Part shown: positions 1 through 10,078 of the stretch, in pieces
How positions within the stretch are numbered: position 1 is the stretch's first letter
Layout: each line of letters starts with the position of its first letter
From: Zymoseptoria tritici IPO323
Lineage: Eukaryota; Ascomycota; Dothideomycetes; Mycosphaerellales; Mycosphaerellaceae
DNA length: 64,000 bases
NCBI RefSeq assembly: GCF_000219625.1
Contig: NC_018218.1
Span: forward strand, 4,402,001-4,466,000
Direction of reading: 5' to 3'
Made by a program: the position numbers and the translations under genes
Notes under the pieces: generated by a model
The model's input: only the letters and a program-made list of their open reading frames with translations
The model's database searches: none
Told to the model about the DNA's origin: nothing

Positions 1-1521
1 ACGTACCCACAACAACCACCGACCGCATTCTTCCGCACACCTCTCTTCCACCCGAACGTCGAACCTCGAACAGGCGGAGTCTGCGTGGAGACCTTGAAGC
101 GAGATTGGGACAGCAAGCTCACATTGAAGGACGTGCTGGTCACGATATCATGTCTGCTGATCCAGCCGAATCCGGACTCGGCGTTGAATGCGGATGCAGG
201 ACACTTGATCCAGCAGAACTATGAGAGTTTTGCGAATATGGCGAAGATGATGACGGGGATCCATGCGGTGGTGCCGAAGGATTTGGTGGAGCATGTGAAA
301 GAGGCGCAGATGAGAGGGCAGGAGGAGAATGTGCAAGTGGAGGAGGAGAGTAGACCGAGGCAGCAATCGAGGATGGAGTCTTCACAGCAGGTGCCTGCGC
401 GGAGAAGACGGACGATTGCGCGGGTCAGGAGTACAATGGCCGCTACGAAGAGGTCGGACGGATCGCCTACTGGACCGCCTGCGAGAAGAACACAGCCTCG
501 ACCGCAGTCTGTGTCTGAGGAACAGGACCGGCCCTTTGTCTTTCAGTCCGGAAGAGACGATGTGTTCGGCGGAATCACGACTCCTCCGCCTCGACCGACA
601 GAAACACTCGGCCCAGTGTCCGGAGACGACTCGAACATTGACGATCCGGAACAAGAGAACGACGCGACTCGTTCTCCGGCCAAGCCACCGACATCTCCTG
701 TTCCACACGCGCGAACGCCTCGCAGACCTCAAGGCGCAGCTGTGCCTCTAGGAGAGCTGTCCCTAGACACAGAACCAGAAGAGGAAGGGGACACTTCCGA
801 GGATGTCGATATGGAGCCAGAGTACCCGCCCAGTCCTCGCAAGTCGTCACCTCGCAAGAATGGAGCTGCGGCGAGGAGACAACAAATGGGTCGGACGAAT
901 GGTAGCCCTGGAGCAAGTGATGGAGGACAGGAGAGCAGCAATCAGCATGCTTTATTCCGCGCACCCCCACCTCGCATGAATCCCCCAGGTCGACCAGCAA
1001 GTGGATGGCAGAGTGAGGGTGATACCGAAATAGACGAGGACGACTCAGCCATGATGGACGTCACGTTTGAAGAGCCAAACTCGGCATCCCGCGTACTTAG
1101 GCGCGGGGGTGGTGGAAGTGGAGAAGGAGGTGTTGGACTAGGACTCTTCAACACGCCTCCCAAACGCCGCGCGGGCAAAGCAGCTCTCAATTTGGAAGTT
1201 GGACCACCTCCCTCCCTCCAACGCCGACCTAGCACGCCTTCCCCGCCCACCACTCCGACCGCGGAAACGCCGTTCGCCTTTGCAACCGCTGGCACTGGCA
1301 ACCGAAAGGCAAAGCTGAAAGCCAACGCACCAGTGAGCGCCAAGGCTCTTGCGAAAGTCGTCAAGTTGATGAATTCAGCGGAGAAGAAGGCGGTGGAATT
1401 GCAGAGGAGGAAGGAGTTGGACGAGAGATTATGGATTGCTTGTGGAAGGGATGTGGGAAGGTGGAATCGGGGAGATTTTGATGGGGATTTGACAGTTGTG
1501 AGGAGAGGGGCGAGGTGGTAG
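1..1521 (+). CDS. UBE2S-like ubiquitin-conjugating enzyme E2, 3' part
   Basis: The gene enters from the left edge, so its start is missing; the frame is open from base 1 to the TAG at 1519-1521 (506 codons). It begins inside the E2 (UBC) fold: the HPN motif is at 49-57, and the catalytic cysteine of GGVCVETLKRDW is TGC at 82-84. The following stretch with CLLIQPNPDSALN and a late NYESFA helix is closest to the UBE2S family, which in animals extends K11-linked ubiquitin chains with the anaphase-promoting complex. After about residue 105 comes a 400-residue low-complexity tail rich in Pro, Ser, Arg and acidic runs, much longer than the short tail of animal UBE2S. It ends with a basic helix-like segment and RRGARW. 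The E2 call is strong; assignment to UBE2S is family inference. Confidence 0.88.
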   Translation, partial: TYPQQPPTAFFRTPLFHPNVEPRTGGVCVETLKRDWDSKLTLKDVLVTISCLLIQPNPDSALNADAGHLIQQNYESFANMAKMMTGIHAVVPKDLVEHVKEAQMRGQEENVQVEEESRPRQQSRMESSQQVPARRRRTIARVRSTMAATKRSDGSPTGPPARRTQPRPQSVSEEQDRPFVFQSGRDDVFGGITTPPPRPTETLGPVSGDDSNIDDPEQENDATRSPAKPPTSPVPHARTPRRPQGAAVPLGELSLDTEPEEEGDTSEDVDMEPEYPPSPRKSSPRKNGAAARRQQMGRTNGSPGASDGGQESSNQHALFRAPPPRMNPPGRPASGWQSEGDTEIDEDDSAMMDVTFEEPNSASRVLRRGGGGSGEGGVGLGLFNTPPKRRAGKAALNLEVGPPPSLQRRPSTPSPPTTPTAETPFAFATAGTGNRKAKLKANAPVSAKALAKVVKLMNSAEKKAVELQRRKELDERLWIACGRDVGRWNRGDFDGDLTVVRRGARW

Positions 1522-3101
1522 AGGACGTGCGCTTGGAGATGGGCAATGTTGGACACGAGTGGTGGATAAGGGATGTTGGATCGAGGCGAAATGGCGGCGA
1601 TTGGAGAGATGAGCGATCATTACCTTGGGAGTCAACATGCGCTTGAAGCAGGTTTTACACCGAGACACGGAGTCGTGGTGCTGTGATGGCTAAGGTCACA
1701 GTCGAGCAGTTGGGTAGTAGAGGAACACCACGAGCTCGTAGAGGAAGTCGTCCCCGGATCTCCAACTCCAGCCCTTGCTCATCTCTCTGTGCCATCCCAG
1801 CTGCCAGCATCACCCCGTCGTTCTGCGCCAGTCCTCTCTTTCTTCATACACTTCCCACATCTGCGTCCAAAGTCTTCATCAGGGTCAGTCATTTGATCGT
1901 GCATCATGCCCTCTCTCTCCATCGCCCCATCTTGACTCTCGTGGGGTCCGAATTGAAGGCCATGGCTATCACGCCATACGGGCCTGGCGGGCCCTGCCTG
2001 GCTCGATCGATGGGGGTTTGCACCTCACTCATACCGTCGCACGGGCTCTCCGCCACCACGGAGATAGGTACCCGAATTGCTCCCGTTCTGTCCCACTCGT
2101 CGTGTATCTTGGGCCTTTGTGAATGTCCTTTTGCCGCGGGATCATCATGAACACCCATTGTTTTTGATGGACAGCTGCGGCCTTGAACTCTCATGACCAT
2201 GGCGGTATTGCTTTGCACGATACGATAAGACGGCAGGGCTACTTTCGCGTCGTGTCGTACGCGTAATGTCAACCGTGCTCACCGTTCGGTTTTCTCGTCG
2301 GATGCTCGGACGACTCCGTCTCCATATATTCGAGACGATCCCACGGGTGTCATCGCTGCGTCGACCGTGGGCCAACGACTCGTTACCTACCGAGAGGAGG
2401 AGACGTGCAAAGCCCGCTCAAAGTCATGACCAGGCCGTGAACAGTCGGGAAAAATATCGTTCGCTGGATCGCTAGGCATGGACATGCCGTGACTGACCCG
2501 TCACGTTCGTCGTCTCTGCCTTCCTTCCCTGCCATCATGCCCCCTTGTCGCCATCTCCTTTCATTGATGATTTCGTCTTGGCCGTAGCTCGTGTCTCGTC
2601 ACACTTCCTATTTGTCTCAATAGCTTCATCCAGCTCTCGATCTCTCAATGTCACACGTGCCGCGAATCGCCTGGCGAGATTTTCCGGCCTGCTCCATGAA
2701 GGACCTGCTCATCCTCTTCTCTTGATCCTCTGCTTTGCTCACATAGTCGGTTCCGGGTTTGCACCTCTGTGCTGAGAACGCGACAATGGTCTCGATGTGC
2801 TCCGGCTCACAGATACCGACCCTGTTCGGGGTGCTCCTGCTTTCAATCGCATTGGGGACCTCAGTGTATCGTCATGCCTCCAATATATGCCGTGATATTC
2901 GTTGCGGCCCGACATCCTTGATGTCTCAGACTGGGTTACGTTGTTGATGATCCAGAGTAGCCACCACTCTCATCCGAGCTCGTGAGAGATCCTTTCAGTA
3001 GCGAGAGAGTCTTGGAATCTCGATCTACCACGCGACCTTGTTTCATTGACGAAGTCACCTCCATGGGCGTGGCGCTCACTGACACCGTTGACTGGTCCAG
3101 A
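1522..3101. other. Intergenic, no convincing gene
   Basis: Short open frames occur on both strands but none has recognisable motifs or splice-linked partners. The right part, from about 2936, includes the possible out-of-frame C-terminal tail of the minus-strand rhodopsin-domain gene described next. Confidence 0.5.
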
Positions 3102-4288
3102 TCATGCGTTGGCCCTCGCGTTCCATTGGAGTAGTAAAGCCGTTGCACCTGATTCGAAAAATCGGGTCCCCATGATCAAGCGGTAGACGACTCGCAGTGA
3201 TGGCAGACAAGCGCAAATGATGGCCAGCTGAATCTCTACAGTCGCCCAGATTATGGTTCGCATCAGGTTCGGGGAAAGTCTGCCCACGTAGACCACTGTG
3301 ATGGGTTCCTGTCAGTCGAAGCCGTCTAAAGCATTGTCGATGAAAGCCTTACAGTATAGATAGTACTAGAACGGGGTGGAAGGGTCAGCAATGGCTCGGA
3401 CGCAAAAGGAATCTTGACCGGACTGAGACCTGCTGGCATAGCTCGAGAGACGGTCTCAGACCGCTGCAGGCCTTCTGCCCTTCGACTGTCTTACCGTCCG
3501 TAGACAACTGGCGACTGTGACAATCAATCCAAGCATGAACACGAAGTTCAGCGCGAATGTCTGCCTTTTGTTCAGTCCAAAAGACCGACTGATTGCCCAC
3601 GGGATTGCAATAGTATAAAGATCGCTAATAACGGCGATAACGCCAGCTAGGAGCCCAGTCGCGGCCTTGTCGATGCAGTAGTACTCGTGGTCGGCGGCAT
3701 AGGCCAGGTTGAAGAATCTCCAGAAACCTTGCAAAGGGTGGCAGGCTGCGCACGCAATAACGAGCATTACTAGCGAGTGTCAAGCGGTGAGAATGGCCGC
3801 ACCATATATGGCGTATCGGATCCGAGTATAGGTTGTGTCTTTTACGAAGCGGTTCACGATCGCTAGAATCGCCAATTTGATACAGCCCTGGCTGATGACG
3901 AAGGTGAATTCGATGAACCACATCATTAGGGCGATAAATTCGAATTTGCTAGGCTGGACAGGAACTCGATAGTCTATATCAAGCCGTACATTGTTGGTCA
4001 ATATCGTTGGAAAGGAAGACTGTCGATGCAGCGACGATGCTAGACTCACCAAGCGAGTCGACCGCCAAGGTGCACTCCACGAAAAAGCCCGTGGCAGCGA
4101 TCCATGCGCAGAGAATGAGTGCCTATTGTGTGTCAGTTGCGATGAGCTCAGGGTGTTGTCAGCCAGAAGGCGGCATGATGGACCGTGTTTGTCGGACTCT
4201 CTCCATAACGGGGCTAACTCAAACAGCCATTCTGCAGCAGAGCGTATAGACGCACCATGGTTTGGTAGTGTGGAGGTCGACGTTCCAT
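3102..4288 (-). pseudogene. Rhodopsin-domain (PTH11-like) integral membrane protein, damaged
   Basis: Exons on the minus strand: 4288-4256, 4122-4050, 3973-3495, 3365-3353 (13 nt) and 3295-3102. They join in phase with GT-AG introns of 133, 76, 129 and 57 nt. The product has the fungal rhodopsin-domain signature of this SAT4/PTH11-like family: several hydrophobic segments, a late CLRTYYLYLVYVG segment and IICACLPSLR at the end of the last helix. An in-frame TGA lies at 3780-3782, in the middle of a predicted membrane helix (AAILTA stop HSLVMLVI). Near the C terminus the plausible tail, rich in Ser/Thr and ending at 2936, is in another frame, which suggests a second lesion or a missed 40-nt intron. 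The N terminus is short and lacks the usual first helix, so exon 1 is uncertain. The role is unknown; relatives are surface sensors or orphan receptors. Confidence 0.62.
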
Positions 4289-5540
4289 ACGTTTGGATAC
4301 CTCATCTTCGACCAGATGATTGCATGTCGATGGCGATGTTCGGCTCAAATTCAATGTAGAGCTGCGTGGCTGATGTCGTGTTGTACGTATTGCCCGAGCG
4401 GCATATAATGATTCACCCGCCCCGCGTCTTTACCCTCATCCGTCATCTCATCCCTTCTAGCCACGCGCTCTCCACGATGAAAAGAATGGCGCGCAGGTGC
4501 ACTACAGAGCGCCTCCGCTACTTGTAGCAGAGAATGCCACGTGCCGGTGCGTCGACAGTGTCTTCGATTCGCACCATCCAGCAGATCATAAGACTAGCCA
4601 ACGTAATCGAGCTTACGCTCGTAACCTGCCTTCGATGACTACAAGTGCGGTAGGGGATGGATCATGGCTGTAATGCTGAAGCGTAGTCGTAGCTCTGGCG
4701 CTCAACTACGCATATCTGTCTTGCTCTTATCGAGCGCAATCGTCTGCACGGCGAGGGTAGACGCCAGGACCTCTCGGATGAGTCGCAATCAACGCCCCCA
4801 TTGACGATATCCGGAGAACGCATCCCTCCGACTCGGCGGGAGAGCTAACCGCTACATCTCCCCGATCCGTGTCCCGTACCATAGCGGAGACGTGCGATGG
4901 AGTTGCACTTTGCGGGGCAGTTTCGAGCGAGCTTCGGTACTCTGCTAGTGTCAAAAACAACCAGACTTGTATAGCTCCGGTACTGCACACTTTCAAAGCG
5001 AGCCGGGGGCCGCGGATTGAGCAGTCCTGCCGGTCACTCTGGCTGTGCAAGACGCAAGACTCGATGCTTTTCCTTGCGCCTACTTGTGAGGATCGGGAAC
5101 GTCATTCGCAGCTGGACATTTTCTTGTTTGCAGCTCTTCCCATACTCTTCTTGGCCGCTCTACCGATCCTCGGGCCCCCTCTCGCGGCCTGGAGTGGGAG
5201 CCCGCTTGCCTACACTCCCCATCTCAACACTGGAGGATTTCCGTGGCGGCCCCCACCGTCGTTTGGACAGTATTGGGATGACTATGGTGTCATTGTGACG
5301 CAAAGCCGCGACCGCGGAGAGAATGGGGGAGCAAGGCTGCGCAACTTCCCGAAAGGCTTCAAATCCGGAAAAGTCGAGCTCGAAAAGACACCCGGGCTTG
5401 GGAGGTTGAACCTCATGGAGCGCCGGCGTAGAGAATGTCCAGTCAGACTCAGCGTGCGACGAGGTTCCAGCACGAGCACGAGCACTGCCCTGAAGCCTTG
5501 TCATGTTCCAATATTTCCCACATTCTGCTCCAGTCACTGC
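4289..5540. other. Intergenic, no convincing gene
   Basis: A long plus-strand open frame (4869-5771) runs into the antisense of VPS37 and is Ser/Pro/Leu-rich without motifs, so I treat it as chance. A pyrimidine-rich stretch at 5500-5700 is the antisense of the VPS37 3' end. The region would hold the VPS37 3' UTR and the promoter of the rhodopsin-domain gene. Confidence 0.4.
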
Positions 5541-6335
5541 TCATCTCCATCCGCCAACCCTGCCCTCGTCCCAGCGACCCTTTCTCTCCCTCCTCAAGAA
5601 AGCCACTTTCCTACCTTCCTTGACCCGTCTCACAAATTCTCCCACCTCCCGTTCGCTCGCCAAACCCTCTTCTTCCAGCCAACTCTCCTCCAGCCCTCTA
5701 TTGAGTGCCTCTTGCTCTTGCCCACTCGCCGAGAGTCTCTGGTACAATGCCATTGGACTGAACTCTTGTAATGCGGTTTCGGTTTCTGAAATCTTTGTGC
5801 GGTGGTTCTGTTCGAGAGCTCGTAGGGAGAGCAGGCGGGTTTGAGTATGCTGACGGAGGTGAGAGAGCTGACGTTCAAGGTCGAGGAGCGTGGAGGTCAA
5901 GTGAAGGTTGGTATTTATGAGTGGTTGGAGCGGAGCGACGGATTGTTGTATGGACGGGTGAGCTGTTGAGGGATTCGTGAGGAGGGCGGACTGCAAGGAG
6001 GGTGTAGAGAGAATGCGATGGAGGTCGGACGTGCTGGGCGATATGTTAGTTGCATCTACAGGTAGTTGAGACTGAGGGCTGTACGATTTATCTCTGAGTG
6101 TTTCTGGCAGCCATCCTGGTTCAATTGGTGAGATCCGAGGTTGCTGAGTATGGTAATTCTGTCCGCCGTCTAGTTCGGAGGATTGATGCTGTTGTCCTGG
6201 GGTTGGTGGGAGTGGTGGTCCACGGGACGAGGGCGTCGAGGTCTTCGGTGGGGGTGGAGGCGGCGTGGAGTGATAGCTGGGAAGTGGAGGTGCTGGACTC
6301 GCCGACGAGTAGGCGTTGCTGGGATTGTACGACAT
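5541..6335 (-). CDS. VPS37: VPS37-like ESCRT-I subunit (Mod(r) domain)
   Basis: Single exon, 264 aa. The N-terminal ~90 residues are Pro/Ser/Gln-rich and probably disordered. From about residue 100 comes a helical Mod(r)-type domain: an LHRILSTPSLQSALLTNPS-like start, a long coiled region around LLDLERQLSHLRQHTQ, and a Glu/Arg-rich end (EFVRRVKEGRKVAFLRRERK). This order, short helix then coiled headpiece then charged C terminus, is that of VPS37. VPS37 joins VPS23 and VPS28 in ESCRT-I and sorts ubiquitinated membrane proteins into multivesicular bodies. The start ATG (6333-6335) is the first in frame and gives the Tyr/Pro-rich leader usual in fungi. It diverges from the TMF-like gene over a shared 304-bp promoter. 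Family assignment is fairly secure; strain-level orthology was not checked. Confidence 0.8.
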   Translation of the reverse strand: MSYNPSNAYSSASPAPPLPSYHSTPPPPPPKTSTPSSRGPPLPPTPGQQHQSSELDGGQNYHTQQPRISPIEPGWLPETLRDKSYSPQSQLPVDATNISPSTSDLHRILSTPSLQSALLTNPSTAHPSIQQSVAPLQPLINTNLHLTSTLLDLERQLSHLRQHTQTRLLSLRALEQNHRTKISETETALQEFSPMALYQRLSASGQEQEALNRGLEESWLEEEGLASEREVGEFVRRVKEGRKVAFLRRERKGRWDEGRVGGWR

Positions 6336-6639
6336 GTTGTTGCAGATCTGCCTCTACATGATCACATGTGAAGGTCAATGTTGTTGTCGCGAAAGTGAAG
6401 TGGTTTCCGATTCGTGAAAGTTGAAGCTCGACCCCCGCTGACGACGAACGTTCTCGATAGACGTGCATCAATGCCAGCTTGCGCGACCTACACAATCTTC
6501 TACAGAAGAACTGTACGACATGAATGCACCACTACTGCGGTGACCAGGACTTGAAATGTCGCGACGCAAAGAAGTCCAACCCGACGATCCTTGAAGAACA
6601 CGAGATCGAACACAGCCCTCCACATCCATCGTTCCAACG
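6336..6639. promoter_or_regulatory. Shared divergent promoter of VPS37 and the TMF-like gene
   Basis: 304 bp between two opposed start codons. No TATA box or clear factor site stands out. Both genes act in membrane traffic, so co-expression from this interval is plausible but only inferred. Confidence 0.4.
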
Positions 6640-9186
6640 ATGAGCAGCCCGGCGAAGAAGACTGGCGGAGGCGGAGGAGGATGGGGCTCTCTGTTTACCG
6701 GCGCCATCACCAACCTCGAATCACGCCTGGACACTATCCTCGCCGACGACCCAAATGCATCAGCAGCCGATAAGACGAAGACCAATCTGACGCGTGCCAA
6801 CTCCGGCCGACTCGCAGCTCCGAAAGCTGCGTCCTCCACGCAGGGCTCTAGAGATGCCTCAAGGTCGAGAGTAAATGACCGACTGGCGGAACGACTGGCT
6901 AAAGCGACGCAGAAGCCGCCGTCCAGGGTCTCGACTCCAACGAACGATGGTGGCAGTGGGAGGACGAGCGCGGACACCAGGCGGTCCGTGGAAATTCCTA
7001 AGTCAGCGCCGGATCTTGAGGCGGATCAGCTACCGAAGCAAGAGAAGGCTGCTGGCGAGAAGGATGCAGCTGTAGAAGGCAAGCAGCCTGCACAGGAGGA
7101 GCGTGGCTCATTGGCAACATCAACATTACCTATAAATCCGGCGCGAGTGTCACTAGACAGCGCAGTACCTTCAGCGGGCGTGGTATCTGGCGAGACCTCT
7201 GCGCGACCATCGATCGATGTGCCCAATGGTCTTGAGACACCTCCGAAGAGCGCTGCGGAGCTCCAAGCAGCCATGAATCAGATGCAAGCGGACTACACCC
7301 AAGCTGAAGCTCAACGACAAGAAGAGATGCACGCATATCTCGAACGAATTGATGCTCTTCAGGCCAAGCTCACATACCTCGCGAACGAGACCGTGGCCGC
7401 AGCTAAAGAAGCCAATGCTGCTACAGGAGTAAACACTCTAGAAAGGCAGCTCGCGGAGAAGGATCAGCAGATCGCACTACTCATGCAAGAGGGAGAGAAG
7501 CTCAGCAAGACGGAGATGAAGCACTTGCAGACTATCAAGAAGCTGCGGACAAAAGGAGTCGAGGACGACAAAGTTACGGCAGAGCTAAAGAAGAGACTAG
7601 AACGGGCGGAGCGAAGCGAGGCAGATCTCAAAGCAAAGATTCGGAAGACAGACGTCACGGAACGACAAGCGAATGAGAAGACGAAGCAGATTGCGGCGAT
7701 TGAGAAGCAGGTGGAGGAATTGAAGGTGGATCGTGAGAATGCTTCGGAGTTGGTGAGGAGTTTGACAACACAATTGAAGGAGGCCAAGGAAAAGGCGGCG
7801 AAGGCGGAGAATCGTAGCAAGTCTTTGGAGGTTGACAAGAATAGAATTGCAGATTTGGAGAATGAGTTGGAAGATGCGCAGATTGAGAAGAAGCTTGCCG
7901 AGGATAGGGCGGATACCGAGATCAAGAAGGCCAAGGAGGAAGTCGAACGGCAGAGAGAGGGCTTCAGTGTCAAGGAGTTGGAGTGGAAGAATGAGATCTC
8001 AGGACTGGAGTCGAGGCTCGAAGCGATGAGAGCCCGAGCGGAGGAAGCGAGCGCGACGGATGGCGGGAGTGCGGAGGGCGAGAGCAGTGTCAAATTGATG
8101 CGGCAGGTTGAGACTCTACAACAGCAGTACGCGCTTGCGAAGGGCAACTGGGAGACGATCGAAGGGTCGTTGAATGCGAGGGTCGCGGCGTTGGAAAACG
8201 AGAGGGACGAGATGAGTAAGAGGGAGAGTGAGATTAGGAAGAAGGCGAGAGAGGTGGGTGTCAAGGCGAGGAAGGTCGAAGATGAGAAGGAGAGTGCATT
8301 GGATAGAGTGAAGAGCTTGGAGGAGGACCTGTCCGCTTGCAAGGCTCAGTTGGCGGCATTGCAGTCTCGTCTGCAACAAGCGGAGGCCTCTCATGCTGAG
8401 ACCAAAGCCGATGTTGACCGCCAGCGCAAGCAATGGGAGGCTGAGATGTCCCAACGTCTTGAGGAAGAGAGATCCAAGTCTCGCCGCGAAATCCTCAGTC
8501 CTGCCTCTCGAACAGAATCACCCAATTACTTCAGCCGGAAAGGCTCCTCCGTCGATGTCCGGCAACCCAAATCCCGCCTGACCTCCCACGACCTCGCGGC
8601 TCTGCACACCGAACAGCGATCGACCAGTCGGCGCAGTTCGAACATTGCCTCAGCCTCCGCAAGCCGGCAAGAGTCATTCAGTCCATCGCTTAGTCGGCAG
8701 GATTCATATGATGCTTCGAGTCCTCAAGCCGTACACCCTACACCGTCGATTGAGATTGGCATCAGTGAAGCTGGTGATTTTGAAGAAAGCTCACCGCAGC
8801 GCACAATCGCCGATCTGATGAGTACATCCACGGCGGGACCGGGAGTAGGACCGAGTGTCCAACTCGTCGAGCGAATGAGTGCGCTGGTCCGCAAGCTGGA
8901 GAGCGAAAAGGCAAGTTTCCGAGACGAGCTGGCTCGATTGGGTGCGCAAAGAGATGCGGCGAGGGCGGAGGTGGTGGATCTCATGAGGGAGATGGAGGGG
9001 AAGAAGAAAGTGGAGGAGGCGGAAAAGGCCATGGAGGGACTGCAGGGACGGTATGAGGCGAGCTTGGAAATGTTGGGCGAGAAGGAAGAAGAGGTCGCTG
9101 AGTTGAGGGCGGATGTCGTGGAGTTGAAGAGAATATATAGGGAGCTGGTCGAGGTGAAGGTTGGAGGTGGGAATGCAAGTCTGTAG
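6640..9186 (+). CDS. TMF/SGM1-like Golgi coiled-coil protein
   Basis: Single exon, 848 aa. A Gly-rich start (KKTGGGGGGWGSLF) is followed by a disordered Ser/Pro/Ala segment to about residue 200. A long coiled coil then runs to about 620, with LLMQEGEKLSKTEMKHLQTI, a motif characteristic of the TMF1 DNA-binding-type domain. A Ser-rich spacer follows at about 630-730, and a C-terminal coiled coil holds VQLVERMSALVRKLESEK and LKRIYRELVE, typical of the TATA-binding-type (Rab6-binding) domain of TMF1/yeast Sgm1. In animals TMF1 is a golgin that binds Rab6 and tethers retrograde vesicles; the same role here is inferred. The ATG at 6640 precedes the Gly-rich motif. The coding strand is very purine-rich in the coiled coil. 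Confidence 0.82.
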   Translation: MSSPAKKTGGGGGGWGSLFTGAITNLESRLDTILADDPNASAADKTKTNLTRANSGRLAAPKAASSTQGSRDASRSRVNDRLAERLAKATQKPPSRVSTPTNDGGSGRTSADTRRSVEIPKSAPDLEADQLPKQEKAAGEKDAAVEGKQPAQEERGSLATSTLPINPARVSLDSAVPSAGVVSGETSARPSIDVPNGLETPPKSAAELQAAMNQMQADYTQAEAQRQEEMHAYLERIDALQAKLTYLANETVAAAKEANAATGVNTLERQLAEKDQQIALLMQEGEKLSKTEMKHLQTIKKLRTKGVEDDKVTAELKKRLERAERSEADLKAKIRKTDVTERQANEKTKQIAAIEKQVEELKVDRENASELVRSLTTQLKEAKEKAAKAENRSKSLEVDKNRIADLENELEDAQIEKKLAEDRADTEIKKAKEEVERQREGFSVKELEWKNEISGLESRLEAMRARAEEASATDGGSAEGESSVKLMRQVETLQQQYALAKGNWETIEGSLNARVAALENERDEMSKRESEIRKKAREVGVKARKVEDEKESALDRVKSLEEDLSACKAQLAALQSRLQQAEASHAETKADVDRQRKQWEAEMSQRLEEERSKSRREILSPASRTESPNYFSRKGSSVDVRQPKSRLTSHDLAALHTEQRSTSRRSSNIASASASRQESFSPSLSRQDSYDASSPQAVHPTPSIEIGISEAGDFEESSPQRTIADLMSTSTAGPGVGPSVQLVERMSALVRKLESEKASFRDELARLGAQRDAARAEVVDLMREMEGKKKVEEAEKAMEGLQGRYEASLEMLGEKEEEVAELRADVVELKRIYRELVEVKVGGGNASL

Positions 9187-9920
9187 CATGGCGGCTTGAT
9201 CGAGGGTGATCTGTATAGCTATATTGGTATGAGATCGAAGCTATTGCCATCATTGACGACTTCGAATGTCAAAGCAGTCTGCCATTGTAGCTGGAAGTTG
9301 TTTTTGCTATTGCCCATACCCGCTATCTTCTTAGCGTGAAATGAGGGAATCGACGCATACGGCCAACACAAGCGTCAAGCACTTCTGTTGTCAGCACCGC
9401 TGCAAGAGCTATGATTCTTCACGTTTTCTGCGATTGTCGTGACCGTGTCGTTGGCGTGGTAACATTTGGTCAGTTCAAGACCAAACTCGACCCAAGAATG
9501 CCAACCCCGTGCCAACAACATGCAGAGAAGGCCATTGCCCGATCTTGTGCTCGTGCGGATATGGTGAATAAGGTGCGATCAATCTCATCGTCATACAATG
9601 TAGGATTTGCAGTGTCGGAAGACGCGCAGTTGCTTGGTAATGCTCGACACAGCGGGAAAAAAGCCCGGGCCCCTTGATTGTGCACAGCTTTTCCAATTCT
9701 TGACTGATTTGGACGATTGATAGCTCAGGAGAGGCGCAAAAAGAGCATGACGTCGAGCCTTGCCCAGGTTAGTGTGAGTAGCGCGTGGCTATCCAACCAA
9801 AAAGCGATCATGTGCCAACACGCCATATGACCAAAAAATCGCGAAAAATAAAGGCTGTCGGAGTAGACGACTGAGGAGATGTTAGGTCAAGCTCGTATAT
9901 AGCCAGATGTGAAGCGGACT
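9187..9920. other. Intergenic between the TMF-like gene and tRNA-Ser
   Basis: No gene seen. On the minus strand, T-runs (A-runs at about 9833-9839 and 9844-9848 on the plus strand) lie about 70-90 nt past the 3' end of the tRNA-Ser and could serve as its RNA polymerase III terminator. Confidence 0.4.
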
Positions 9921-10078
9921 AACCGTTGGCAGGACTCGAACCTACGCTTTGAGGTTGTTAGCGATGCATTGAAACAAGGCTTTGTGGATCAGACTCACCC
10001 CCCGAAGGGAATTGATAGCAATTAATCAATGAATTGATTGGTTCTAGTCAATCGCAGTAACCACTTTGCTACAACGCC
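9921..10078 (-). tRNA. tRNA-Ser(AGA) with a canonical intron and a second mRNA-like insert
   Basis: Read on the minus strand from 10078. Acceptor GGCGTTG (10078-10072) pairs with CAACGGT (9928-9922) with one G-G mismatch and one G-T. The D arm is GCA/TGC. Anticodon stem ATTGA/TCAAT (10052-10048 and 10015-10011) is perfect; the loop is CTAGAA plus A with anticodon AGA at 10045-10043. A 25-nt intron (10041-10017) sits at the normal 37/38 site. The variable arm is CCC-TTC-GGG, T-stem GTAGG/CCTGC and T-loop TTCGAGT. Between variable arm and T-stem lies a 52-nt segment (9998-9947) starting GTGAGT and ending AG. Without both inserts the molecule is 81 nt with a normal serine tRNA shape. A and B boxes look intact. 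The acceptor mismatch leaves open that it is a pseudogene. Confidence 0.72.
9947..9998 (-). other. mRNA-type intron inside the tRNA-Ser gene (putative)
   Basis: 52 nt, minus strand. It starts GTGAGT, has GCTAAC about 14 nt before the end, and ends CAAAG. Removing it restores the serine-tRNA run from the variable arm into CGTAGGTTCGAG. Size and signals equal those of protein-gene introns in this window. Confidence 0.6.

Noticed and set aside
4869..5771. 300-codon plus-strand open frame
   Set aside because: Its 3' third is antisense to VPS37, the rest is low-complexity with no domain; chance frame in GC-rich DNA.
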